A stretch of DNA of 64,000 bases, from NCBI RefSeq assembly GCF_006980705.1, contig NZ_SBHO01000006.1:1-64000 (forward strand), given 5' to 3'. The position numbers were made by a program, and so were the translations under genes. Position 1 is the first letter of the stretch, and each line of letters starts with the position of its first letter. This DNA is from Tepidiphilus olei. GTDB lineage: Bacteria > Pseudomonadota > Gammaproteobacteria > Burkholderiales > Rhodocyclaceae. The notes below the pieces were generated by a model. That model was not told the origin of the DNA. It made no database searches and saw only the letters and a list, made by a program, of their open reading frames with translations. Positions 31,947 to 39,506 of the stretch are shown piece by piece.

Positions 31947-33556
31947 GCCCTTTCCCCTTCGCCACCCGTGAATAAGGCACGCAGCTGCTGGCGCAAAATG
32001 TGCTTCTGGATCTTGCCCGTGCCGGTGCGCGGCAGCGCCTCGACGATACGAAAGGCTTTGGGCACTTTGAACCCCGCCAAGCGCTCATGCGCAAACGCCC
32101 GCAATTCGTTTTCATCGAGCTCGACACCTGGCTTCGGCACTACCACGGCACACACCGCCTCACCCCAATATTCATGGGGTACGCCGATCACCGCCGCTTC
32201 GGACACACCGGGATGTTCCATCAAGACGCGCTCGACTTCGACGGAAGCGACGTTTTCCCCGCCGGTCTTGATCATGTCTTTCTTGCGGTCGGTGAACCAA
32301 ACCACGCCATCCTCGTCGATCCACGCCACGTCGCCACTGTGGAACCAACCAAAGCGGAAGGACTTCTCCGTTTCTTCGGGCAGATTGAGATAGCCATTCA
32401 TCACCTGGGGGCCGCGATAGACGAGCTCTCCCACTTCACCCCTCGGCAGAAGATTTCCCTCGTCGTCCATGATGCCGACGCGAGTCATCACGGTGGGTGA
32501 TCCCCAAGAACCTGCCTTGGACCATTGATGTTCGGGGCGAATGAACGTGGTGGGCGGGGTGAATTCGGTCTGACCAGAACCCAGCACCACATCGGCATTG
32601 GGAAAGAGCTCGTGGATCTCCTTGAGTCGCTCGTGCGGCATCGGCGCCATGGCATAGATTGCGCGCTCGACCGAAGAAAAGTCGAAGCCGAGCACCTCCG
32701 GATGCTGCAGCAGGGCAGCGTACATCATCGGCAGAAGCACCAGGCTGCGGACTCGATGTTTCTCGATTGCGGCAGCAACCTGAATGGGATCGAAACCCGT
32801 CAACAGCACCGAAGTTGCCCCGATCGTCAGCGCCGGGACGGCTCCACCGTTCAAGAGTGCACAATGAAAGAGTGGCAAGACGATGAGGGAAGTCGTCTCA
32901 TGGGTCATGCGGTTGGCAAGCGCGGCCGACAAGGCGGTGAAGGTCACGGCCAAATGGCTCGTGAGCACCCCTTTCGGATGGGCGGTGGTACCGCTCGTGT
33001 AGAGCAGCTGCACCGGATCACGATCCCCGACGTAGACTTCCACCTCGCTGGGACTACCGGCATCGAGTAACGCCTCGAAAGTGCCGACCGTCTTGGGAAC
33101 GTCGGGCGCCGAAGCACCGATCCAGTACACCGCTTGCAGATCGGGCAGCATCTGCGGTAGCTTGGCCGCGGCACCAGCAAGCGCTTCTTCGACGAAAAGC
33201 ACTTTCGCCCGAGAATCCTTCAGGCAGTAAGCGATCTCCTCCGGACGCAGACCGAGATTGGCCGGCGCACATATCAGACCGGCTTTGGCACAGCCGAAAT
33301 AGGCGATCAACATGGCAGCGCAATTGCGCGCCATCACGCCCACCACGTCGCCCCGCTGCAACCCCCGCGCCAATAAGGCCGACGCCAAGCGATTGGCCAT
33401 GGCATTGACTTCGCGAAAACTGAACGTACGATCCCCGTCGATGAGCGCCGTGCGATTCCCGTGGCTCTCTGCACTGCGGGTAAGAATGTCGCCGACGCAG
33501 ACACGTTCGACGAGGTGCCGCCCCAAATCCGCCGCGGCGGTTGAGATTCCTGCCAT
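31943..33556 (-). CDS. AMP-dependent acyl-CoA ligase (first gene of the block)
   Basis: A 537-residue ANL ligase: QLLYTSGTTAHPKGVLTSHL, GSGQTEFTPPT, HSGDVAWIDEDGVVWFTDRK and GTGKIQKHILRQQ. The A5 region GSGQTEF deviates from the usual GxTE context. The gene is the promoter-proximal member of the long operon, with its start about 55 bp from the predicted transcription start at the TetR-side operator. Confidence 0.9.
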   Translation of the reverse strand: MAGISTAAADLGRHLVERVCVGDILTRSAESHGNRTALIDGDRTFSFREVNAMANRLASALLARGLQRGDVVGVMARNCAAMLIAYFGCAKAGLICAPANLGLRPEEIAYCLKDSRAKVLFVEEALAGAAAKLPQMLPDLQAVYWIGASAPDVPKTVGTFEALLDAGSPSEVEVYVGDRDPVQLLYTSGTTAHPKGVLTSHLAVTFTALSAALANRMTHETTSLIVLPLFHCALLNGGAVPALTIGATSVLLTGFDPIQVAAAIEKHRVRSLVLLPMMYAALLQHPEVLGFDFSSVERAIYAMAPMPHERLKEIHELFPNADVVLGSGQTEFTPPTTFIRPEHQWSKAGSWGSPTVMTRVGIMDDEGNLLPRGEVGELVYRGPQVMNGYLNLPEETEKSFRFGWFHSGDVAWIDEDGVVWFTDRKKDMIKTGGENVASVEVERVLMEHPGVSEAAVIGVPHEYWGEAVCAVVVPKPGVELDENELRAFAHERLAGFKVPKAFRIVEALPRTGTGKIQKHILRQQLRALFTGGEGERA

Positions 33557-33611
33557 GACGTCTCCTCCTGGTGTGGATTTTATGGTTTATGGGTGCACTC
33601 TTCTGAAGTCG

Positions 33612-33640
33612 ATGTTAGACTGAAGCAAGCGCTTGGTCAA
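33612..33640 (-). promoter_or_regulatory. Operon promoter with an embedded TetR-type operator
   Basis: On the minus strand TTGACC (33640-33635) and TAACAT (33617-33612) are 17 bp apart. The spacer contains most of the perfect palindrome CAAGCGCTTG (33626-33635); with flanks it reads AGCAAGCGCTTGGT (33624-33637), which fits the KstR2 consensus AnCAAGnnCTTGnT as I recall it. A repressor bound here would block RNA polymerase directly. Confidence 0.65.
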
Positions 33641-33669
33641 TACCCTATCGCCAACCCACCGGAATCGAC

Positions 33670-34332
33670 ATGACTGCAACCCTTACCTCGATCACGACCG
33701 ATCCCCTTCCCCCGATCAGCGAACTGCAGGACCGTTTGATCCAGGAGGGAAAACTCACCGATCCCGCGAGTCCCCGTGGCCGACTGCTACATCATGCCGC
33801 CCGTCTGTTCCGGACGAAGGGCTACGAACGCACGACCGTGCGCGATCTCGCCTCTGCCACCGGCATTCAATCAGGTAGCATTTTTCATCACTTCCCCAGC
33901 AAAAACGACATCCTGCGCACGGTGATGACCGAGGCCATCACCTTGAATCTCACCCGTATGCGACAGGCGCTGGAAAAGGTTGGCCCCGATCCTGTGGCTC
34001 GATTGCTGGTGCTGATCCGCTGCGAACTCCACGCGATCAACGGTGAGACGGGGGAAGCGATGGCCGTGCTATTCCATGAATGGGGTAGCCTCAGCGAAGA
34101 AGGGCAAGCGTCCATCCTCTCTCTGCGCGATGAATACGAACGCTTGTGGCTCGATACCCTAGGCCAGCTTCACGAACGAGGGCTATTACCAAGCCCGCCC
34201 GGTCTCGTGCGCCGCCTGCTCACCGGCGCCCTCGCTTGGACCGTACACTGGTACCGCTCGGACGGCCCGATGACTTTGGATGAAATCGCCCAAGAGGTAT
34301 TACGCTTGTCGTTGGCATCTACCAGCCGCTGA
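33670..34332 (+). CDS. TetR-family transcriptional regulator of the acyl-CoA block
   Basis: A 220-residue TetR protein. The HTH lies at about residues 35-85 (LLHHAARLFRTKGYERTTV, SATGIQSGSIFHHFPSKNDI), followed by a helical ligand domain. It has a roughly 35-residue N-terminal extension before the HTH. It is divergent from the 14-gene acyl-CoA block and faces the palindromic operator, so it is probably its repressor, released by a pathway acyl-CoA. AtuR and KstR2 are functional analogues in related systems. Confidence 0.88.
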   Translation: MTATLTSITTDPLPPISELQDRLIQEGKLTDPASPRGRLLHHAARLFRTKGYERTTVRDLASATGIQSGSIFHHFPSKNDILRTVMTEAITLNLTRMRQALEKVGPDPVARLLVLIRCELHAINGETGEAMAVLFHEWGSLSEEGQASILSLRDEYERLWLDTLGQLHERGLLPSPPGLVRRLLTGALAWTVHWYRSDGPMTLDEIAQEVLRLSLASTSR

Positions 34333-34512
34333 TACTCTCCCTACATCTTCTCTCCGTCGATCTGCCAAGCAACGAGCACTGTCCGATAGTTGGACGAGAT
34401 CAAGACGTCGGGTTGAGGAAGGGAGTTCGTCGCAGGAGTAGGTGTAGCCACCTTCTTACGGGCAATCCAATTCGCCAGAAGCATGCATCACGAACCCGCC
34501 CGCATGCTCCTT
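34333..34512. other. 180-bp gap between TetR gene and TusA-like gene
   Basis: Both neighbours converge on this stretch. I see no credible coding sequence, and no hairpin with a T tract. Confidence 0.5.
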
Positions 34513-34782
34513 TCAGCGCCGCACCAACACGAATTCGTATTCTCCTTCCCCGACTTCGTGCGCCACTTCCAGCACGTTGCCGCTTTGGCGCGCGAAGGCG
34601 GAGAAATCTTTCATCGAGCCGGGATCGGTGGTCAGCACCCGAAGGCGTTGCCCCGAGTGCAGCGTGGCGAGTGCTTTTTTCGTGCGCAGGATGGGCAGTG
34701 GGCAGCGCAACCCGCGCGCGTCGAGTTCGAGATCGGCGTCGACGACCACGATGTCCTCCGGAATTTGACGCGATTTGCTCAC
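34513..34782 (-). CDS. TusA/SirA-family sulfur-carrier protein
   Basis: An 89-residue protein of the TusA fold. The signature LDARGLRCPLPILRTKKAL has the persulfide-carrying Cys at residue 27 in the CPxP motif, and DPGSMKDFSAFARQSG is the conserved second half. The family passes sulfur to tRNA thiolation, molybdopterin or dissimilatory sulfur systems. A GTG at 34782 is the only sensible start; longer versions would read through the tRNA. Its start codon lies inside the divergent tRNA promoter. Confidence 0.85.
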   Translation of the reverse strand: MSKSRQIPEDIVVVDADLELDARGLRCPLPILRTKKALATLHSGQRLRVLTTDPGSMKDFSAFARQSGNVLEVAHEVGEGEYEFVLVRR

Positions 34783-34794
34783 GTCGGTTAGAAT
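34765..34794 (+). promoter_or_regulatory. Candidate promoter of tRNA-Ser
   Basis: TTGACG (34765-34770) and TAGAAT (34789-34794) are spaced by 18 bp and end about 15 bp before the tRNA. The element overlaps the first codons of the divergent TusA-like gene. Confidence 0.65.
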
Positions 34795-34808
34795 AGCACT
34801 TCTTCTTT

Positions 34809-34901
34809 GGAGATGTGGCCGAGAGGTCGAAGGCACTCCCCTGCTAAGGGAGCATACCGGCAAAACCGGTATCGAGGGTTCGAATCCCTCCATCTCCGCC
34901 A
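34809..34901 (+). tRNA. tRNA-Ser(GCU), CCA encoded; integration site of the mobile element
   Basis: The acceptor arms GGAGATG and CATCTCC pair fully, the anticodon stem is CTCCC/GGGAG with loop CTGCTAA (anticodon GCT), the long class-II variable arm has a TACCGG/CCGGTA stem, and the T arm is GAGGG-TTCGAAT-CCCTC. CCA is encoded at 34899-34901. The last 14 nt are duplicated at 41663-41676. Confidence 0.97.
34888..34901 (+). repeat. attL: left copy of the 14-bp attachment core
   Basis: CTCCATCTCCGCCA at the tRNA 3' end is identical to 41663-41676, and the bases on both sides differ between the copies. Together they delimit the integrated element. Confidence 0.85.
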
Positions 34902-35441
34902 TTACATGCGAATAATTGCTTGATTTCAAAGAAAAAAACGGCAAGCAAAAAATTCCTGCCTTATCGCTTGCCTTATCGTTTTCCCTGCCTTATCGGCTTG
35001 CAGCGCGTCCCGTTTTTGTTGATGTGGTCGGCATGAGCCAACTTCTGGCCGCCGCCGCACCCCCGCGCCAAGCCGCGCGTTCGGCAAGCCAAGACGCCAG
35101 TTCGTACAGTTGCATATGCGCCAACCACGCGCCCTAGCGCGATTCCGCGGGTTTGCGCACCCGCACCACTGGCGATGCCCCAGGGTCCCCCGCAGCGCCG
35201 CCATAGCGCCGCCGCAAGCGCCACGCTAAAGCCGTCAAAAAGAGCGCATCGCATCGCCGCGTGCCGTTTCCCATTCTGGCGCGATGCGTCGGGCATATTC
35301 AAGTTTCAGGATGCGAAAACTGCCGACCAACGCGGATTGCATCACCCCAACAGGGGAACCCGTCGGAGAACCTACGCCGCCGCCTGGCGTGGCCGTGAAG
35401 TGGGCTTATCGCCGCCGTAAGCGCGCTTCACGGGGGGATGA
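34902..35441. other. 540-bp gene-free left arm of the element
   Basis: No reading frame here looks real: candidates are rich in Arg, Cys and Trp and lack ribosome sites. The stretch contains three TGCCTTATCG-type sites (34957-34995). A long imperfect hairpin, GTGAAG...CTTCAC with an inner GCTTA/TAAGC stem (35395-35431), lies 10 bp past the stop of the neighbouring minus-strand gene; it has no T tract. Confidence 0.5.
34954..34977 (+). repeat. Left copy of the 24-bp end repeat (integrase arm sites)
   Basis: The 24 bp are identical to 41530-41553 and contain two direct copies of TGCCTTATC 11 bp apart. A third copy, CCTGCCTTATCGGCTTG, follows at 34984-35000. The clustering about 50-100 bp inside the attachment core is typical of arm-type binding sites for tyrosine integrases. 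Confidence 0.75.
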
Positions 35442-36212
35442 TCAAAGCCTTAGCGTGGGGTGTTCAAACGCCTGGCGCGCCGCTCGTAGTGCCGCGCGTG
35501 ATTCCTCGGTGGCTTCGAAGGGATGCGCCGCCGCCAGCCGCTCGGCCTCTTGGCGTGGCAATCCGCCGTCGAACTCGGCCACGGCCGCGCGTTCTTCGAG
35601 TGCCTCGGCGCGATCGAGGAAGTAGTCTCGCGCCACGGTGTCGCCTTCGCAGGCTTGCAGCGTGCGATGCACCGCCGCCGGGTCGGTCTCGCCGATCAGC
35701 TCGAGCCAGCGCCGAATGCGGGTGCGCTCGTCTTCGAGCAACGGCCGTTCGGGTGGCGTTTTCCCTGGCGTGTGCGCCACCACCTCCACCGCGCCAGCTT
35801 CGCCGCGCAATACCTCTTCGCGCGTCTTGGCGGGGGAAAAGGCGATGACGCGCTCAGTGCCGTCGATGTAGCGAATGCGCCATGTGGTGGCGGGGGCGTC
35901 GTCGGCAGGCCGTGGCGTCGGGACGGTTGGGGTGGCGTCGGTGGCCGCGGGGCGTGCCTCGGCGATGGTGGCCGCGGGGCGTGCGGGTCGGGGCGTGGGC
36001 GCCGTCGTCGGGCCGCCGGTGCGTTGCGGGGCGCCGGGGGCACGCGCGCCGTCGAGGGTGCCGTCGTCGCCGTCGTCGTTGCGTTTCGGGGCGTCGGTGC
36101 TGCCGCCGCCGTGGGCACGTGCGCCGTCGCCGTTGCGCTTCGGGGCGCCGTCCGCGGGGCGTGCGCCGGTGCGCCGCCGGGATCGCGTGAAGAGCTCGTC
36201 AAGCGTGGTCAT
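35442..36212 (-). CDS. Low-complexity Ala/Pro/Arg-rich protein of the element, function unknown
   Basis: A 256-residue protein I do not recognise. Residues 1-15 (MTTLDELFTRSRRR) are followed by a disordered region to about 110 with near-repeats of APKRN and GARA. A short globular part then begins, WRIRYIDGTERVIAFSPAKT, and a helical C-terminal half runs to the end (TRIRRWLELIGETDPAAVHR). The ATG at 36212 follows AAGAGGCAGG. It lies directly beyond the iteron-like region, so it might act in replication, copy control or stabilisation, but that is only positional inference. Confidence 0.65.
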   Translation of the reverse strand: MTTLDELFTRSRRRTGARPADGAPKRNGDGARAHGGGSTDAPKRNDDGDDGTLDGARAPGAPQRTGGPTTAPTPRPARPAATIAEARPAATDATPTVPTPRPADDAPATTWRIRYIDGTERVIAFSPAKTREEVLRGEAGAVEVVAHTPGKTPPERPLLEDERTRIRRWLELIGETDPAAVHRTLQACEGDTVARDYFLDRAEALEERAAVAEFDGGLPRQEAERLAAAHPFEATEESRAALRAARQAFEHPTLRL

Positions 36213-36445
36213 ACCTGCCTCTTGGAAAACTTCGCGGGGTTTGCCGGGTTTGCGGGGTTCCCGGCAGTCCAAAACTTTTTCACGTAACGCCCAATAACCA
36301 CACCATAGAAATGGGATTTTTTGTCTCGCGCGAAGATGCCAAACTTCCCCGCAATATCCCGCCATAACCCGCACGGGGGTTTTGCGAGAAAAGTTTTTGG
36401 AGTGCACCAATCCCCGCAAATCCCGACAAACCCCGCAAACGGGGG
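36213..36445. other. Iteron-like region, candidate replication origin of the element
   Basis: Three 9-bp units lie head to tail on the plus strand: TTCGCGGGG (36231), TTTGCCGGG (36240) and TTTGCGGGG (36249). On the minus strand the same unit recurs as CCCCGCAAA (36412), CCCGACAAA (36422) and CCCCGCAAA (36431) when read on the plus strand, with degenerate units at 36347-36375. Between the clusters is a relatively AT-rich stretch (36269-36330). Inverted iteron clusters around an AT-rich core, next to a primase-helicase gene, are what a P4-type origin looks like. Confidence 0.6.
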
Positions 36446-39199
36446 TCACGTCACCCGCTGAATGATCCATCTCGCGACCTTTTCGTGAAGGTCATCGCCG
36501 AAGCGCCGCAGCATCAAGCCGCGGGCGATACGGTCGCGACGGTTGAGCAGCAGGCGGCCGACTTGTTTCGCGCTTCGCGGCTCGCCGCCCAGGAACCCGG
36601 CGACGGCCTCGGCAAGCTCAGGGGCGCGCCCGTAGCCTTCGAGTCGCTGGAACACGTCGCGCGTCATGAAGGGCTTGTCGCCGAAGGCCGCGGCCAGCGC
36701 CTCGAGCAGGTCGCCGAGATTGTCAAGCTCGGGGTCGGCGGCCGTCGCGCCCGTGATGGCGTCCATCGGGTCGCGCCATTGTTGCGGGTCGCGCCGGGCG
36801 AGCCATGCGACGGGTTGGCGCACCAGGTCATCCCAGCGCTCGAACGATGCCGTGCTGCCGGGGGCGCGGATACCGTCGCGGTAGTCGCTCGAGCTCAGCC
36901 AGCCGCGAATGATCACGCAGGCGGCCGCCGCGAGCCGCTGGCGTTGCCGCTGCACCCGCTCCACCGGGTCGAAGGCGAAGCGCCGCGCGAAGGGGCGCTC
37001 GGTCTGCGGGTCGATCCGGCAGACGAGGAAGCGCCGGGGCAGGTCACCGGAAAGGATGAGATTGTTTCCCGTCACGCAGAATAGGGCGCGATTGGGTACG
37101 GTCGCGGATTCGCTCACGCCAAGGATGCGGTCGCGATAGATGGGGGCCGTGAGCGCGGCCGCAAGCGCCGCACTGTCGAACGTGCCGACCACGTTATCCC
37201 ACACGATCGCCCGCTCGCCCGACACCAGCGCCGTCGTCAAGCGCTTGCGCACTTCGGCGTCGTCGCCGCGTTCGCTCTTGACGTGGGGCCATACCGTCGG
37301 GGGCTCGCCCGTGGCGAGCACGCATAAGGCGCTTGCCAATAGCGTCTTGCCGCTGCCTTGCACGGGCGCGTCGAACCCAAAGCCGGGGCAGGTCGGCAGG
37401 ACGGGGCGCTCGACGGCCGAGAGTAGCGCCGCCAGCAGCACGCTACGGTCGAGCACCCCGGCAAAGGGGAAGTGCTCGAAGGGCGCCATGATCGCGTCGA
37501 GCGCCGCGTCGATCTCTTCGGCCGTGGGCGCCTCGGGCACGATCGGGGGCGTCTCGGCGCCGGTGTCGTAGAACAGGCGCGAGACGGGATCATAGCCGGG
37601 GGCCGTGAGCACCTGGCCGTCCAGCCGCACCAGCGGGGCCGAGACGACGGCCTCGAGCGGTTTCAGCTTGCGTTCGGCGCCAAGCGCGAGCAGGTTTTCG
37701 ATGACCTTGGGGGGCGGGTCGCGGTCTTCCTCGACAATGCTTCCGTCTCTCTTTTTCTTTTTGCCGAAGAATTGGAACTCGCCGCCGAGATAGTACGACA
37801 GCCGCTCGCGTCGGAAGGGGATCACGCGACCGTCGCTGACGGTGGCAAGCTCGCTGCCAAAATCAAAGACGTCCGGGGCGTTGCGCAGATACTCGATCAG
37901 CCAGTCGGTAAGCTCGCGCGTGCGCCCGCCCACGATCTCGACACGCCGCGGCGCGCGAATGAGCTTGTATTTGGTGTCGCCGTGAGCGAACGATTTTAGC
38001 GTCGGTCGCATGCCGACCAAAAAGAGCTTGCCGACCAGTCGCCCGCCGTCGTAGTCGGGTTCGAGCGGGTCACGGCACTCTGCGCCGTGGTATCTGGCGC
38101 GATGGTCGAGCACCTCGCCGACGGTGACGGTGCGCCCGTCCTTGAGGATGAGGGGAAAGTCGCCGTACAAGACTTTGTGTTCGATTGCCTGATGCGCGAG
38201 ATGCGCCGCGTGCTCTAAGTCGCTGCCGTCCGTGAGCTTGGCCGCGAGCTCTTGCGTGAAGGCTTCGCGTTTCTCGCGCGCCAGCGGGGCGACGGCTTGG
38301 CGGGCCGCGTGCTGCAATTCGCCGATCCGTTTTCGCTCGCTTTGGGTGAGCGTGGGCAGGCCGTCGAGCGGGGGCGCGTCGGGGTGGCGCACGATCGGCG
38401 AGCCGCGCCGCTGTTCGAGCGGGGCGATGCAGTGCGCACCCGCCGCGAAGACAAGCCGCTCGGGTTGCCACACGCTGGCGTCGACCAAGGTTCGCTCGAG
38501 CAAGGCGCCACGCTTCGACACTTCATAGCGCCCGAAGCCCGCCAGCCACAGCCGCCCCTTGATTGTCTCGCCCAGCTCGGGGATGCGCTGCGCGTCCGCG
38601 ACGATGACGTAGATGTGAAAGCCGCGCACCCCGGCAAGCTCGCGTTCGCCGTGCCAGATACAAGATGACGAACTGGGGCGAATCACCATCGGGGCGGCCT
38701 CGAGCTCTGGCACCGCCACGAAGAGAGCGTCGAGCGCCGCGTCGATCCCCAGGGGCTCGCCGTCCTTGGGCGCGTCGAAGTCGAGCAGCAGCACGCCGGG
38801 GGCGTTCGCCCATTGGAAGAACTCGCGCGAGCGGGCGATGACGCCGGAGGGGGGCACGGCGGGCAACTTGTCCTTGACGACGACGGCGAACTCGTCGCGC
38901 GCCGGGTCGCAAGGTTCGCCAAAGGCGAGCGCGTGCCGGGGTTCCAGGCATTCGAGCAGCTCGACGAACTCGCCGACGTTCTCGAGCCGGTAACGTCGCG
39001 CCTTGCCGCGCGCCATTTGCGGGGGCGTTTTCTTGTCGAGCTCGCCGTTACCGTCAAGCCGCACCGTCTTTGTGATGGGGCGGTCTGCCTCGAAGACGGT
39101 GAGGGTCAAAGGGGTGCTATACTGGGCGAGCGTGCATTCGTTCTTGTCGGTCGCCTCGGGAGCTCCACCCGGGGCGGCCGTTTCGTTCAGGGCCTCCAT
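36446..39199 (-). CDS. Primase-helicase replication protein of the element
   Basis: A 917-residue protein. The N-terminal third looks like an archaeo-eukaryotic-type primase-polymerase: VLLLDFDAPKDGE has the D-x-D metal motif (about 135-147), and RPSSSSCIW followed by GVRGFHIYVIVADA supplies the S...H motif (about 173-200). The C-terminal part is a P-loop ATPase: Walker A APVQGSGKTLLA (about 605), Walker B RAIVWDNV (about 652) and a sensor-like ALFCVTGNNLIL. This is the architecture of P4 alpha-type proteins, which prime and unwind at their own origin. Start ATG at 39199, 3 bp after the HTH gene's stop. Confidence 0.8.
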   Translation of the reverse strand: MEALNETAAPGGAPEATDKNECTLAQYSTPLTLTVFEADRPITKTVRLDGNGELDKKTPPQMARGKARRYRLENVGEFVELLECLEPRHALAFGEPCDPARDEFAVVVKDKLPAVPPSGVIARSREFFQWANAPGVLLLDFDAPKDGEPLGIDAALDALFVAVPELEAAPMVIRPSSSSCIWHGERELAGVRGFHIYVIVADAQRIPELGETIKGRLWLAGFGRYEVSKRGALLERTLVDASVWQPERLVFAAGAHCIAPLEQRRGSPIVRHPDAPPLDGLPTLTQSERKRIGELQHAARQAVAPLAREKREAFTQELAAKLTDGSDLEHAAHLAHQAIEHKVLYGDFPLILKDGRTVTVGEVLDHRARYHGAECRDPLEPDYDGGRLVGKLFLVGMRPTLKSFAHGDTKYKLIRAPRRVEIVGGRTRELTDWLIEYLRNAPDVFDFGSELATVSDGRVIPFRRERLSYYLGGEFQFFGKKKKRDGSIVEEDRDPPPKVIENLLALGAERKLKPLEAVVSAPLVRLDGQVLTAPGYDPVSRLFYDTGAETPPIVPEAPTAEEIDAALDAIMAPFEHFPFAGVLDRSVLLAALLSAVERPVLPTCPGFGFDAPVQGSGKTLLASALCVLATGEPPTVWPHVKSERGDDAEVRKRLTTALVSGERAIVWDNVVGTFDSAALAAALTAPIYRDRILGVSESATVPNRALFCVTGNNLILSGDLPRRFLVCRIDPQTERPFARRFAFDPVERVQRQRQRLAAAACVIIRGWLSSSDYRDGIRAPGSTASFERWDDLVRQPVAWLARRDPQQWRDPMDAITGATAADPELDNLGDLLEALAAAFGDKPFMTRDVFQRLEGYGRAPELAEAVAGFLGGEPRSAKQVGRLLLNRRDRIARGLMLRRFGDDLHEKVARWIIQRVT

Positions 39200-39202
39200 C
39201 GC

Positions 39203-39400
39203 TCACGCCCTCTTCCGTGCCGCCCACGTGGGAACGGGGGCCGTGCGCAGCCATTCTTCGACCTCTTCGGCCAGCCAAAAGAGCCGGGAACCGGCCATGC
39301 GGGGCGCGGGGAAAGTGCCGTTGCGCGCGTGGCGATAAACCCACACACGCGAGCGGCCGATGAGCTCGCAGACTTCGGATTGGGATAAAACACGTTGCAT
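39203..39400 (-). CDS. AlpA-like winged/MerR-type HTH protein (excisionase or regulator)
   Basis: A 65-residue protein beginning MQRVLSQSEVCELIGRSR; the HTH is SQSEVCELIGRSRVWVYRHA and the wing RMAGSRLFWLAEEVEEWL. This is the AlpA/P4 Vis form, which acts as an excision directionality factor and as a transcription regulator of satellite genes. It is the first gene of a unit with the primase-helicase. Two GGACATGTCC palindromes lie upstream and may be its own or another regulator's operators. Confidence 0.85.
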   Translation of the reverse strand: MQRVLSQSEVCELIGRSRVWVYRHARNGTFPAPRMAGSRLFWLAEEVEEWLRTAPVPTWAARKRA

Positions 39401-39461
39401 GGTGCCGCTCCATAGAGAATTGACGCGACACCAAAGATATTTCACCAAGAGCCGGGTTTTC

Positions 39462-39493
39462 TGGACATGTCCGCCGCCGCTTGGACATGTCCG
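39462..39493 (-). promoter_or_regulatory. Double palindromic operator upstream of the alpA-like/primase unit
   Basis: TGGACATGTCCG occurs at 39462-39473 and again at 39482-39493. Each core GGACATGTCC is a perfect 10-bp palindrome, and the centres are 20 bp apart, two helical turns, so two dimers would bind on the same face. The pair lies in the 106-bp gap before the AlpA-like gene. Confidence 0.65.
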
Positions 39494-39506
39494 TTTTCAA
39501 ACGTGA

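Noticed and set aside
35284-35625. Small plus-strand frame in the left arm of the element
   Set aside because: Arg/Ser/Ala-rich product without ribosome site that runs into the opposite-strand gene.
35900-36180. Repetitive GC-rich stretch considered as a CRISPR or tandem repeat
   Set aside because: The repeats are irregular and follow the reading frame of the low-complexity protein (APKRN and GARA units); there are no spacers.
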